A stretch of 64,000 nucleotides of DNA. Source: Halomarina salina. Lineage in GTDB: Archaea; Halobacteriota; Halobacteria; Halobacteriales; Haloarculaceae. The stretch is taken from assembly GCF_023074835.1 (NCBI RefSeq), contig NZ_JALLGW010000001.1, positions 744,001 to 808,000 on the forward strand. Direction: 5' to 3'. Of this stretch, positions 27,000 to 36,282 are shown in pieces. The notes under the pieces are model-generated. The model was not told where the DNA came from. It saw nothing but the letters and a program-made list of their open reading frames with translations, and did not search any database. How positions within the stretch are numbered: position 1 is the stretch's first letter; each line of letters opens with the position of its first letter. Made by a program: the position numbers and the translations under genes.

Positions 27000-28814
27000 C
27001 TACTCGACGGGGTCGCCCCAGTCGGCCAGCGCACCGCCGGTACGGAGGTCGGCGATAGCGGCGGGCAGGTCGTCGACCGGGAGGCGGACCTGGTCGGTCG
27101 AGTCCCGGTCGCGGAGCGTGACGGTCTCTTCCTCCAGCGTCTGGTAGTCGACGGTGACGCCGTAGGGCGTGCCGACCTCGTCCTGTCGTCGGTAGCGCCG
27201 ACCGATGGCACCGGAGTCGTCGTAGGCGACGCTCAGCCCCGCCTGCCGGAGCGTGGCGGCGAGGTCGCGCGCCCGGTCGTCCATGCCGTCCTTGCTCATC
27301 AGCGGGAAGACACCGACCGTCGTCGGGGCGACCTCCGGTGGGACGGCGAGGTACGACCGCTCCTCGTCGTCGACCTCGTCGGTCCGGAGCGCGTGGTCGA
27401 GGACGGTGTACACCAGCCTGTCGACGCCGAACGACGGCTCGACGACGTGGGGCGTGACGTGCTCGCCCGCCTCCGTCACCTCCTCGACGCGGTAGTCGAG
27501 GGCGTCGGCGGGGACGGCGTACGTCTCGTCGTCACCAGAACGCTCCGCGTTCTGGTTGGCTCGCGAGTCGCTTCGCGTCTCGCGAACGTCGACGGTCACC
27601 TCGACGGTGTCCGCGTCGCTCAGGTCGTCGAACTGCTCGTCGCCCGCCGCAGCCATCCGGTCGAGTTCCTCCGCGATGGCTCCGGCAGCGCCACCGAACT
27701 CGGGGCCGAGGACGCTCATGTCCGGCTCGACGACCGCTCGCTCGACGGTGACGGGGTCGTCGTACTGCTGGAACACGGTGAAGTCGGCGTCGGCGTACTT
27801 CGCGTGCTTCGAGAGGTCGTAGTCGCCGCGGTAGGCGAAGCCCGTTATCTCGATCCAGTTGCCGTCTATCTCGGCCTCGGCGTCCCAGCAGTCGCTCGCG
27901 TAGTGGGCGAGTTCGCCGGGAAGGTGCTGGCGGTACCGGAAGCGGTCCATGTCGACGCCGATGCGCTCGTACCAGTCGCGGGCCACGCCGAGGTAGAACG
28001 CCACCCAGTCGCTCGTGATGATACCCTCGTCGACGGCCTCGCCGACGGTCGTCGTCTCGATGCCGCCGTCGCCCTGCTGGGCTTCCGCGGAGTAGAGGGG
28101 GAGTTCCACGTCCCGAACGCGGTCGAGGGGTGGCTCGTCGGCCTCGGGGTCGACGAAGTGCTCCAGTTCGGCCTGCGTGAACTCCCGGACGCGGACGAGG
28201 CCGCGTCGCGGCGATATCTCGTTGCGGTAGGCGCGGCCGACCTGTGCGACGCCGAACGGCAACTGGTTCCGGGCGTACTCCTTCAGCCGGGAGAACTCCA
28301 CGAAGATGCCCTGGGCGGTCTCCGGGCGGAGGTAGCCGGGCTGTGAGGAGCCGGGACCGATGTCCGTCTCGAACATCAGGTTGAACGCCGACACGTCGAC
28401 GCCCGCCAGCGGCGCACCGCAGGAGGGACACGTGATATCGTTGTCCGCGATGAGCGCCTCCACCTGGTCGGTCGGGAGGCTCTCGGCGTCCTCGACGTCC
28501 GTCGCGTCCTCGACGAGGTGGTCGGCGCGGTGGGACTCGCCGCACTCGGGGCACTCGACGATCATGTCGTCGAAGCCGTCGAGGTGGCCCGACGCCTCGA
28601 AGACCGGTTCGGGCATGATGGTGGGGGCGTCGATCTCCATGTGGCCCTCGCGGGTGACGAACCGGTCGCGCCAGGCGTCCTCGACGTTCGCCTTCAGGCT
28701 CGCACCCTGTGGGCCGTAGGTGTAGAATCCCGCGACGCCGCCGTACGCCTCGCTGCCCTGGAAGAAGAAGCCGCGGCGCTTGGCGAGTTCCATCAGGTCG
28801 GCGCCGTCGCTCAT
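27000..28814 (-). CDS. glyS: Glycyl-tRNA synthetase, class II
   Basis: The protein is 604 aa. The N-terminal KRRGFFFQGSEAYGGVAGFYTYGP is the class IIa GlyRS signature. Motif 2 is RNEISPRRGLVRVREFTQAE. An inserted domain holds paired CPECG/CPSCG zinc ligands around residues 90-135. Motif 3 lies in PSFGVDRL, and a C-terminal anticodon-binding domain follows. Its start overlaps the CBS gene by 4 bp (ATGA). Confidence 0.96.
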   Translation of the reverse strand: MSDGADLMELAKRRGFFFQGSEAYGGVAGFYTYGPQGASLKANVEDAWRDRFVTREGHMEIDAPTIMPEPVFEASGHLDGFDDMIVECPECGESHRADHLVEDATDVEDAESLPTDQVEALIADNDITCPSCGAPLAGVDVSAFNLMFETDIGPGSSQPGYLRPETAQGIFVEFSRLKEYARNQLPFGVAQVGRAYRNEISPRRGLVRVREFTQAELEHFVDPEADEPPLDRVRDVELPLYSAEAQQGDGGIETTTVGEAVDEGIITSDWVAFYLGVARDWYERIGVDMDRFRYRQHLPGELAHYASDCWDAEAEIDGNWIEITGFAYRGDYDLSKHAKYADADFTVFQQYDDPVTVERAVVEPDMSVLGPEFGGAAGAIAEELDRMAAAGDEQFDDLSDADTVEVTVDVRETRSDSRANQNAERSGDDETYAVPADALDYRVEEVTEAGEHVTPHVVEPSFGVDRLVYTVLDHALRTDEVDDEERSYLAVPPEVAPTTVGVFPLMSKDGMDDRARDLAATLRQAGLSVAYDDSGAIGRRYRRQDEVGTPYGVTVDYQTLEEETVTLRDRDSTDQVRLPVDDLPAAIADLRTGGALADWGDPVE

Positions 28815-29668
28815 AGCGACTTCAGGAGGTCCATGTCCTGGACGATGCCCACGAGTTCGCTGCCGCTCATCAGCGGAATCTGCTCGATGTCGTGTTTCAG
28901 CATCTGTCGCGCGGCGTGCTGGGCGGTCTTCTTCCGCGAGAGCGTCACCATGTCGTCGCTCATGAACTCCGCGGCGGTGCCCTCGGGGAACTCCACGTCA
29001 CGGGTCGGGATGTAGCGGTTGCCGACCGCCTTGATGCCCTCCCACTTCCAGTCGTCGTCCTCGTCGGCGATGGAGTCGCCCGTCTCGCCCTCGCCCTCGA
29101 CGACCTCGGCCACCTCGATGATGTCGGCCTCGGTGATGATGCCGACGGTGTCGACGCCGTCGTCGTCCTCGTCGACGACGAGACCGTACGGGACGTCCGC
29201 GTACGACAGTTCCCGCTCGACCACGGCCAGCGGCGTCTCGGCGTAGACGCAGTTGATGGCCGTCGTCGCCAGGTCGCCGACTTCGCTGTCGCCGTCGGCG
29301 TCGCCCTCCGCGATGGCACGGACGACGTCCGTGATGGTGACGATTCCCTCCAGCGTGTCGCCGTCGACGACGGGGACCCGTCGGGCCTCGTGGTCGCGCA
29401 TCACCGCGGCGAGGTCCTCCAGCGAGGCGTCGCTGCCGATGGTCGGACCGTCCTCGACGAGCAGTGCGAGCTGGTCCTCGTCGGGGTTGTTGATGAGGCC
29501 CTCCCGGGAGACGAGTCCCCGGAACACCTCGCCCTCGTCGTTCGGTTTCACGACGGCGACGGAGGAGAACTCACCGGTGCGGAGATACTCCAGCGCGTCG
29601 TCGCGGTTGCCCGGTAGCGACACCGTCACGACGTCGTCGCCCGGCGTCATGGCGTCTGCGACGTTCAT
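28811..29668 (-). CDS. Protein with four CBS domains
   Basis: The protein is 285 aa made of four CBS repeats in two Bateman modules (e.g. RRVPVVDGDTLEGIVTITDVVRAI and the last LMSGSELVGIVQDMDLL). No other domain is fused. Such proteins sense adenine nucleotides; the partner is unknown, but coupling to glyS suggests a link to translation or energy status. The reading frame starts at ATG 29668. Confidence 0.88.
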   Translation of the reverse strand: MNVADAMTPGDDVVTVSLPGNRDDALEYLRTGEFSSVAVVKPNDEGEVFRGLVSREGLINNPDEDQLALLVEDGPTIGSDASLEDLAAVMRDHEARRVPVVDGDTLEGIVTITDVVRAIAEGDADGDSEVGDLATTAINCVYAETPLAVVERELSYADVPYGLVVDEDDDGVDTVGIITEADIIEVAEVVEGEGETGDSIADEDDDWKWEGIKAVGNRYIPTRDVEFPEGTAAEFMSDDMVTLSRKKTAQHAARQMLKHDIEQIPLMSGSELVGIVQDMDLLKSL

Positions 29669-29858
29669 GTGTCACCCTGACTCCGCCCGCGTACAAAGGC
29701 GTTGCACATCCACGGCGACCGCTCACACAGCCGTTAGCTAGACATCATTCAATTGCTTGTACTGATGTCTCTAGTGACAATAATGAGTGTGGAAGAGCTA
29801 TTGCTGTCCATCTCCCCCGTGCCTAACGACGTACTCCGACTCTGAGTACGGAAACACG

Positions 29859-30410
29859 TTACTGACCGTTCGTTTCGAATTGATAGTATCGGTCTGGGTC
29901 TGGGAAAAACTTCTCTGGTTCGTCATATCGGTAGGAGACGAGTGATGTCCCATCGAGTTTCTTTATATGCGAATGCATCTCCCCTCGTTCCATGGATGTC
30001 CGAACCATCTCTGAGGCGAACTGCATCCGGTATGTTCCTGAAATGAATAATGATAGCTGTTGATCAGTATCGATACGCTCAATTACGATAAAGACATTAT
30101 TTGATTGAATTTTCTGGTAAACTATCGTCTCATCGAAATCTGCGCGTGAGTCAAACTCTAAAAGTGACTCTTCTTTGTCACCTGAAATGATGTACGTGAG
30201 TCCCCACTCATCAGTTTTCCCCGATGTCGGGTTCTTTGGGGTTGTGTCCCCAGCAGATAACAATAATGTTTCATACCCGTTTTGCTCCCGATCAGCTATC
30301 ATTGCTTTTGTGTCGGCGAGCATCTGCTCGACCCCATCCCTCACCGTATCGGGGTCGCCAACTCGTTCGAGTCTATCATGACCGCCGTGTTCTGGATTCT
30401 CTCCAACCAT
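29859..30410 (-). CDS. Conserved haloarchaeal protein, unknown function (183 aa)
   Basis: It starts MVGENPEHGGHDRLERVGDP and has an alpha/beta middle (LTYIISGDKEESLLEF, VFIVIERIDTDQQLSLFISG). No signal peptide or membrane helix. Base use is more AT-rich than the genes to its left, as in the following 8 kb, which marks the start of the accessory stretch. No function recognised. The gap 29669-29858 holds no gene. Confidence 0.7.
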   Translation of the reverse strand: MVGENPEHGGHDRLERVGDPDTVRDGVEQMLADTKAMIADREQNGYETLLLSAGDTTPKNPTSGKTDEWGLTYIISGDKEESLLEFDSRADFDETIVYQKIQSNNVFIVIERIDTDQQLSLFISGTYRMQFASEMVRTSMERGEMHSHIKKLDGTSLVSYRYDEPEKFFPDPDRYYQFETNGQ

Positions 30411-30554
30411 ACCTCTGTCAAAGGATGGATTCCAATAAAGGATGCGAGAACTCGGTTGCTATGATTGGGGGATGGAGTTTCCGAAGATCTAGTAGTTGTT
30501 CATACTGTCTATGATGGGCGAGGTATTGCCTGTTCCACACCGAGGCAACGTCGC

Positions 30555-30953
30555 TCAACTCGAAATGCCAATTCCAGCCTCAAGAAACAACGATACTCCC
30601 AATACGATGATACTCGCGACGAATATCTTCGTATCTCTGCTGATTCGCTCTTCAAGAAGCAGTCTATCTTCGTCTGAGGGAAGCGCGTCTTGTATTCGCT
30701 CTTCGAACGCGTATTCTGTATCGTTGTCCGTGGTGAGTAGCTTCTTGTTTTTGTGGGGTCGCTCCGGTTGGATACCGAAACTCCCAACGCCGAACATGAG
30801 CACTCCAATAACGAACAATACGTACTTGAGGGTAAGTAGCCCGTCACCGAAAAGAAACGACAGGACGGCACTGAACGCAATGATTCCTCCGGCCACAGTG
30901 CCTACCCAGAGGGTAAACTCAATTACCTTCAGCTCTCGTCGACTATTCCTCAT
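30555..30953 (-). CDS. Small membrane protein at the end of the oligopeptide ABC operon
   Basis: The protein is 132 aa with three hydrophobic segments (about residues 13-35, 42-62 and 110-130) and a polar central part (DTEYAFEERIQDALPSDED). Its ATG 30953 lies 11 bases inside the upstream ATPase gene, so it is translationally coupled. The function is unknown; it may be a sixth gene of the transporter operon. Confidence 0.65.
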   Translation of the reverse strand: MRNSRRELKVIEFTLWVGTVAGGIIAFSAVLSFLFGDGLLTLKYVLFVIGVLMFGVGSFGIQPERPHKNKKLLTTDNDTEYAFEERIQDALPSDEDRLLLEERISRDTKIFVASIIVLGVSLFLEAGIGISS

Positions 30954-32283
30954 CGATCCGCCGGGCAAGGACTGGTTCGACGTCCTCATACTCCGACATA
31001 TGTCGATGGCAATAGCTCTGACGGCCTGTTTCACTCACTGTATGGAACTCCGGACGCTCATTATCGCAGACGCTGCCAAACGTATTGTGGAGATGTTGTC
31101 GCGCATCTCTTGGGCGTCCGTCTTTCACCTGTTCGACTGCGGTTTGCAGAGGTTCGTTCACGTCGTTTGGCAAATCAAGTTGCCTGAAGAGATCTTCATA
31201 TGCTTCCTCTATGTCGTCGTATCTCGAGAACAGGCCTAACCGGCGTCTGACTCGATCGGATGTCCCCAACTCAATTCGTGAACGTTCTCGGATAACTTCA
31301 CGGAACCGCTCGATTGCATCCCACACCTCGCTATCGAGGTGTTCGTATTCCGGCGGTCGAATCTTAGCGGGACAGCGCGTCGCAAATTGGCAACCTTTGG
31401 GGGGGTCCCGTGGACTGGGCGGCGTCCCAGGTAACATAATGCGCTCTCGGGAGGCTGTTGGATCTGGTCGAGGGATTGCCGACAGAAGCGATTGGGTATA
31501 CGGATTCTCTGGATCGTTGTAAAGCTCCTCGGTCTCTCCGAGCTCCATAATCTTTCCAAGGTACATCACTGCAACCCGGTCACAAATATGGCGAATTACA
31601 GATAGGTCGTGGGCGATGAAGAGATACGTCAGGTCGAACTCGTCCTGTAAGTCCTCGAGCAACGTGATGATTTTCGCCTGAACACTAACGTCGAGCGCAC
31701 TTACGGGTTCGTCCAGAACTACGAACTCCGGCTCAAGCGCTAGTGCCCGCGCAATACCAACTCGTTGTCGCTGTCCTCCAGAGAACTGGTGTGGATATCG
31801 AAAGTAGTGCTCCTTTCGAAGACCGACCTGTGACAGAAGCTCGACTACGCGCTGACGACGTTCTTGCTTTGTCTCCCAACCATGGGCGTCTAGTGGCTCT
31901 TGGATAATTTCACCGACCGTCATCCGGTCGTTGAGGCTCGATTCAGGGTCCTGGAAGACCATCTGAGCGTTTCGACGCCATTCCTTCAACTCAGAACCGC
32001 TGAGCGACGTAACATCTGTCCCATCGAATAATATCTCGCCTTCTGTAGCAGTCTCCAATTGGATGAGAGTCCTTCCGAGAGTGCTCTTTCCCGACCCAGA
32101 TTCGCCGACTAATCCAAAGGTCTCACCCTCTTTGATTTGGAAGCTAACGTCATTGACTGCCTTCACAGGAGCATCGGCAAAGAACCCATCTCCACCATAG
32201 TATTTTTTGAGATTCCGCACTTCGAGTAGCGTTTCGCTCTGTGTACGTTGCTCAAGGTCTGATTGGCCAGTTGTCTTGCTCAT
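30943..32283 (-). CDS. Oligopeptide-type ABC ATPase (DppF/OppF)
   Basis: The protein is 446 aa. Walker A is GESGSGKST, the signature is SGGQRQR and Walker B is FVVLDEPVSALD. The oligopeptide C-terminal region with CQFATRCP follows. A further ~100 residues (from about 340) carry more Cys/His (SVCDNERPEF, SYCHRHMSEY), longer than bacterial OppF. It overlaps the preceding ATPase by 4 bp. Confidence 0.92.
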   Translation of the reverse strand: MSKTTGQSDLEQRTQSETLLEVRNLKKYYGGDGFFADAPVKAVNDVSFQIKEGETFGLVGESGSGKSTLGRTLIQLETATEGEILFDGTDVTSLSGSELKEWRRNAQMVFQDPESSLNDRMTVGEIIQEPLDAHGWETKQERRQRVVELLSQVGLRKEHYFRYPHQFSGGQRQRVGIARALALEPEFVVLDEPVSALDVSVQAKIITLLEDLQDEFDLTYLFIAHDLSVIRHICDRVAVMYLGKIMELGETEELYNDPENPYTQSLLSAIPRPDPTASRERIMLPGTPPSPRDPPKGCQFATRCPAKIRPPEYEHLDSEVWDAIERFREVIRERSRIELGTSDRVRRRLGLFSRYDDIEEAYEDLFRQLDLPNDVNEPLQTAVEQVKDGRPRDARQHLHNTFGSVCDNERPEFHTVSETGRQSYCHRHMSEYEDVEPVLARRIDEE

Positions 32284-33389
32284 ACTGTATCACTCTCCGT
32301 GGTAGAATCGGCTCCAAGTGATCGGTGATGTGCTACGCGAGATTCCTCGTCTTTATCGCTGGGGTAAAGCAGACATGCCGCGGTATGCTCATCGCTTTCA
32401 CCTACTTGTACGTGCTCTGGGTGAACTTGGTCGCACGCGTCGAATGCTTCTGGACATCGTGGTGCGAACCGACAATAGGTGGCTGGCTCATTCGGCGTTG
32501 GGACATCCCCCTCAATCGTCCGGAGCCGTTCATTGCCGGACCGTTCGCCTGGTATCGCGTCAAGCAACCCTTGTGTGTAGGGGTGACGGGGGTTTGCGAA
32601 CAGTTCTTCTACTGGTGCCGTTTCCACGATCTCTCCTGCATACATGACGTTAACGCGATCCGCTATTTCGGCGATCACCCCCATGTCGTGAGTGATGAAC
32701 AGGATTGAAAGCCCACGCTCCTCTTGCAGCTCCCCGAGTAAATCGAGAATCTGCGCCTGAATTGTTACGTCCAGCGCCGTGGTTGGCTCGTCGCAGATGA
32801 GAAAGTCTGGGTCACAGGCGAGCATCATCGCAATGACGGCCCGTTGGCGCATTCCGCCCGAAAACTCGTGTGGATACTCGTTGAGTCGGCGTGATGCATC
32901 CGGGATCGCGACGGATTCAAGAAGATTTACCGCTTCCTCACGGGCCTCTTCACCACGCAGCCCTTGGTTGAACCTGAGGGCTTCCATAATTTGGTTTCCG
33001 ACGGTGTAGACAGGATTCATCGACTGTTGTGGATCCTGAAACACCATCCCAAGGCCACTCCCTCGGATCTCCTGATACTGTTTATCTGTATATTCTGTTA
33101 GCTCCTTCCCATCAAACTGGATTGATGAACCAGATAGTATCTTCCCTGGGCTTTCAATGAGTCCCATGAGCGACCGCGCAGTCACACTCTTCCCAGACCC
33201 TGATTCGCCTACAATACCGACGGTTTCCCCTTGCTTTACGTCGAAGCTAATCCCATCTACAGCCCGAATTGTCTCCCGATCAGTGTAGAACACTGTTTGC
33301 AAGTTTTTCACTGACAGGATAGGCTCCCCGTCTGTGTCTTCCTTTAGTTCTTCTTCGGTTTTCCCTTGACTCGTGTCTGTCTGCATCAT
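32280..33389 (-). CDS. Oligopeptide-type ABC ATPase (DppD/OppD)
   Basis: The protein is 369 aa. Walker A is GESGSGKS, the signature is FSGGMRQRAVIAM and Walker B is FLICDEPTTALDV. The C-terminal CRFAPRCPEAFDAC segment is typical of DppD/OppD. It pairs with DppF as the ATP motor. It overlaps both neighbours by 4 bp (ATGA junctions). Confidence 0.93.
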   Translation of the reverse strand: MMQTDTSQGKTEEELKEDTDGEPILSVKNLQTVFYTDRETIRAVDGISFDVKQGETVGIVGESGSGKSVTARSLMGLIESPGKILSGSSIQFDGKELTEYTDKQYQEIRGSGLGMVFQDPQQSMNPVYTVGNQIMEALRFNQGLRGEEAREEAVNLLESVAIPDASRRLNEYPHEFSGGMRQRAVIAMMLACDPDFLICDEPTTALDVTIQAQILDLLGELQEERGLSILFITHDMGVIAEIADRVNVMYAGEIVETAPVEELFANPRHPYTQGLLDAIPGERSGNERLRTIEGDVPTPNEPATYCRFAPRCPEAFDACDQVHPEHVQVGESDEHTAACLLYPSDKDEESRVAHHRSLGADSTTESDTV

Positions 33390-34936
33390 GCACCTCCACC
33401 TGCTGCGGCTTGTTCTCCAGTGCTGCTTTCAGTTTCGGGGTCGATTGCGTCTCGAAGTCCGTCGCCGAGAGCATTCAATCCCGTGACGAGGATGACGATC
33501 ATCAGTCCAGGAATCAGCGAAATGTGCCAGGACGGCCCTGCCACGTAGCTCTGGCCTTGTGATATTGCCCGTCCCCAGGCTGGAGTCGGTGGGGAGATTC
33601 CAAGACCGTTACCCAGGAACGAGAGCGCAGCGAGTCCGATGATTATCCCTCCTACTGACATAGATGCGTATACCAGGAGGTAGCCCATTACATATGGGAA
33701 CATGTGCTTTCGCATGATAACGCGTGGACGCTGCCCGAAGCTTTTCGCGGCGTCGACCCACTCTTCTTGGGCCACTTGGAGGGCAGGTCCTCGGACTGCC
33801 CGCCACAGCCCCGGCCATCCAGTGAACGCAAATATCAATGCAAGTAAAAATCCTCCGTCAAGAACACCTGCCAACCAGTGGTTAGCAAACACTGCACTTA
33901 CCATAATCAGCAGTAGGAGCTGTGGTACCGATACAATACCGTCTGCCGTGGTAAGAATGCCGAGGTCAACACTACCGCTGTAGTACGCAGAGAGCATCGA
34001 GAACACCATTGCGAGAAGTGCACTGAGGCCAATGGATAATCCTGCGACAATGAGCGTAATCCGTGCTCCCCCCATCATAAATGTGAACAGGTCTCTCCCG
34101 TTTGGAAGGGTCCCGAACGGATGATAGCGGTTGTACTGATCGTAGCTGAACGGAGCGACGTTCTGATCACCTGCCCCCTTTGACTTCGAGTTGAAATTGG
34201 CGTCTCCGGGCGTAATTGATTCAACTTGGCCGCTCTCCTCGGAGTAGAACTGGATCTCAGACCCATATGGCGATTGGATATTCTGGCTAACAGTCGTTGG
34301 ACTAAGGGTGGATCCGAATAGCGCCATCGTTAAGAAGAGTAAGACGATGAGTATCCCAAACTGCCCCCATCGGTGATTTCTCAGTTTATTAACAATATCG
34401 TCTGAAGGGGCCCAGTTGGCACGTCGATAGTTATTCCTGTAAATGAGCCAGCCCTGGAATATCCAGTAAAAGGCGAACAGTGCGTACACAAGGACCAGCA
34501 ACACACGGAGTGCCCACGCGAACGCAGGCTCTAGACCGAGGAAGGTTCCAACCCAGGGGCCATCAGCACCAGCTAAGTGGCCTTGATTCGGGATTAGCTG
34601 GCGGCTCAGTAATGTCGGGAGCGATTCTGCTACCTCCCGAAATCCTGAAATCGCATTCGATAGCCCCTGTTGCACCCCCACAATGGCCTGGGAAGCGCCA
34701 GGAGACACTAACCCAATGAGGACGTCGAAGAATGCCGTTATCCCCATGACTAGTGCATCCAGCAGGGTTAGTACCCCTCCCAAGAATGCTCCCAGCTCCA
34801 CCAATAGCAGTAATCCTGCAACGGTTGCCCACCGAATCGCGGGCCTAGGATTTTCTGCGATACGCGCTCGCAGTGATGACTCATCCCGTTGGAACGGGCC
34901 TCCTCTTGTCGCTTCGTTTGTTGAATTTGCACACAT
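33386..34936 (-). CDS. Oligopeptide-type ABC permease (DppC)
   Basis: The protein is 516 aa, about 200 more than bacterial DppC. The additional N-terminal part (residues 35-170) has two or three membrane helices and a large loop. The C-terminal half is the classic permease with the EAA loop EWVDAAKSFGQRPRVIMRKHMFP. It pairs with DppB. The last residues are Ala/Gly-rich. Start ATG 34936 is two bases after the dppB stop. Confidence 0.9.
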   Translation of the reverse strand: MCANSTNEATRGGPFQRDESSLRARIAENPRPAIRWATVAGLLLLVELGAFLGGVLTLLDALVMGITAFFDVLIGLVSPGASQAIVGVQQGLSNAISGFREVAESLPTLLSRQLIPNQGHLAGADGPWVGTFLGLEPAFAWALRVLLVLVYALFAFYWIFQGWLIYRNNYRRANWAPSDDIVNKLRNHRWGQFGILIVLLFLTMALFGSTLSPTTVSQNIQSPYGSEIQFYSEESGQVESITPGDANFNSKSKGAGDQNVAPFSYDQYNRYHPFGTLPNGRDLFTFMMGGARITLIVAGLSIGLSALLAMVFSMLSAYYSGSVDLGILTTADGIVSVPQLLLLIMVSAVFANHWLAGVLDGGFLLALIFAFTGWPGLWRAVRGPALQVAQEEWVDAAKSFGQRPRVIMRKHMFPYVMGYLLVYASMSVGGIIIGLAALSFLGNGLGISPPTPAWGRAISQGQSYVAGPSWHISLIPGLMIVILVTGLNALGDGLRDAIDPETESSTGEQAAAGGGA

Positions 34937-34938
34937 GA

Positions 34939-36027
34939 TTAGTCAGCATCCTCCAATGCGATCCGCGGATCGATGAACGTATAGAGCAGGTCCTGAGCGA
35001 TGTTCAGCACCACTTGAATAATGACGAATACGAAGACGAGAGCCATTACAACCGGGATATCTGGGCCCAGTATCGACCGGAAAAACAGATTCCCGAGGCC
35101 GTTGATGCTGAACACCTGTTCGACGAGAACTGAGCCGCCAATGAGCAGGTAGAACTCATTCATAATCACGGGGAGAAGCGGCACAACGGCATTACGACCG
35201 ACGTGCTTGGCGATAATTCGCCGTGTCGAGAGCCCTTTCGCCTTCGCTGTCTCGACATACTTCGAGTTGATGCTCTCGAGAACCGCGGTTCGAGCAATGC
35301 GGATCTCATTCCCCATCGATGCTGAACCCAGCACCAGTGCTGCGGGAAGAATCCATTTAAACGCTATCGCCATATTCTGTATATTTGGCACTGGAATGAA
35401 TAGCAGGTCCAGTACTGGGACCCCGTTGAACAGGTCTATCGTGTTGAACAGATTGGCGACTTCATCGGGTGTTCCGATAACATCTGTTCGTACCCAGAAC
35501 CCTCGATACCAGGAGAGGAGTCCACCTGCAGAGAGACTACCAGCAATCATCACAGCAAGCCAGAAGTTGGGCATTGCTCGCCAGATGATACCGCCTCCAG
35601 AGGCCAAGTAGTCGCCCCACGTGTTTGCCCGAATTCCGGCATAGATCCCTATGGGTACCCCAAACACGATGGCGATGACCACAGACCAGAACCCCAGCCA
35701 CAATGTCGCTGGCATTCGACCAAGAATAACATCAACCACTGGGACGTTCCGCTGAATGACCCATGATTGGCCGAAATTCAGCGTGAACAGGTCTGTCATT
35801 ACCATGAAGTACTGGTCCCAAAGCGGAACTCGTGATCCATCTGGATAGGCAATTCCGAGTGCGATACGCAACTGACGAGCTGCTTCTGGATTTGCGTCTC
35901 GGCCAAGTATCGATAGTACTGGGTCAAGTGGCCCCAAATACATAACTAGAAATGACATTGTCAGGCCGAATAGAATCACGGGTATGCCCAGAATCAACCG
36001 CTTTACGAGATAGAGGAGCCGATTCAT
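34939..36027 (-). CDS. Oligopeptide-type ABC permease (DppB)
   Basis: The protein is 362 aa with about six membrane helices. The EAA-type coupling loop is KYVETAKAKGLSTRRIIAKHVGRNA, and LPVIMNEFYLLIGGSVLVEQVFSINGLG precedes the last helices, as in DppB/OppB. It is second in the operon, 255 bp downstream of the substrate-binding gene. That gap holds no recognisable gene. Confidence 0.93.
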   Translation of the reverse strand: MNRLLYLVKRLILGIPVILFGLTMSFLVMYLGPLDPVLSILGRDANPEAARQLRIALGIAYPDGSRVPLWDQYFMVMTDLFTLNFGQSWVIQRNVPVVDVILGRMPATLWLGFWSVVIAIVFGVPIGIYAGIRANTWGDYLASGGGIIWRAMPNFWLAVMIAGSLSAGGLLSWYRGFWVRTDVIGTPDEVANLFNTIDLFNGVPVLDLLFIPVPNIQNMAIAFKWILPAALVLGSASMGNEIRIARTAVLESINSKYVETAKAKGLSTRRIIAKHVGRNAVVPLLPVIMNEFYLLIGGSVLVEQVFSINGLGNLFFRSILGPDIPVVMALVFVFVIIQVVLNIAQDLLYTFIDPRIALEDAD

Positions 36028-36282
36028 TTGATACTACTACCCTCTACGGGTGCTGTGGGATGGCAGGCAAAGCCCAGAGTACCTACTATGGACTTCGCCC
36101 ATGTGACACCTCTCACAGAAACCCGACCTCTAGCTTGTGGTGGAGCTACACAGTTCGACAGTGAGTCTATTGTTTTCATTTTGTAATACCTGATGGGCTA
36201 AATCCCACAGCCAAACGCTGTCTGATTGGCCGATTGGTAGTCGAGGATTTGAGTATATCGATACGGTCGGAGTAGTGTTGGC

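Noticed and set aside
29669-29858. Search for a tRNA or att core at the left edge of the accessory stretch
   Set aside because: No tRNA or repeated core shared with the right edge at 59.5 kb could be seen by eye.
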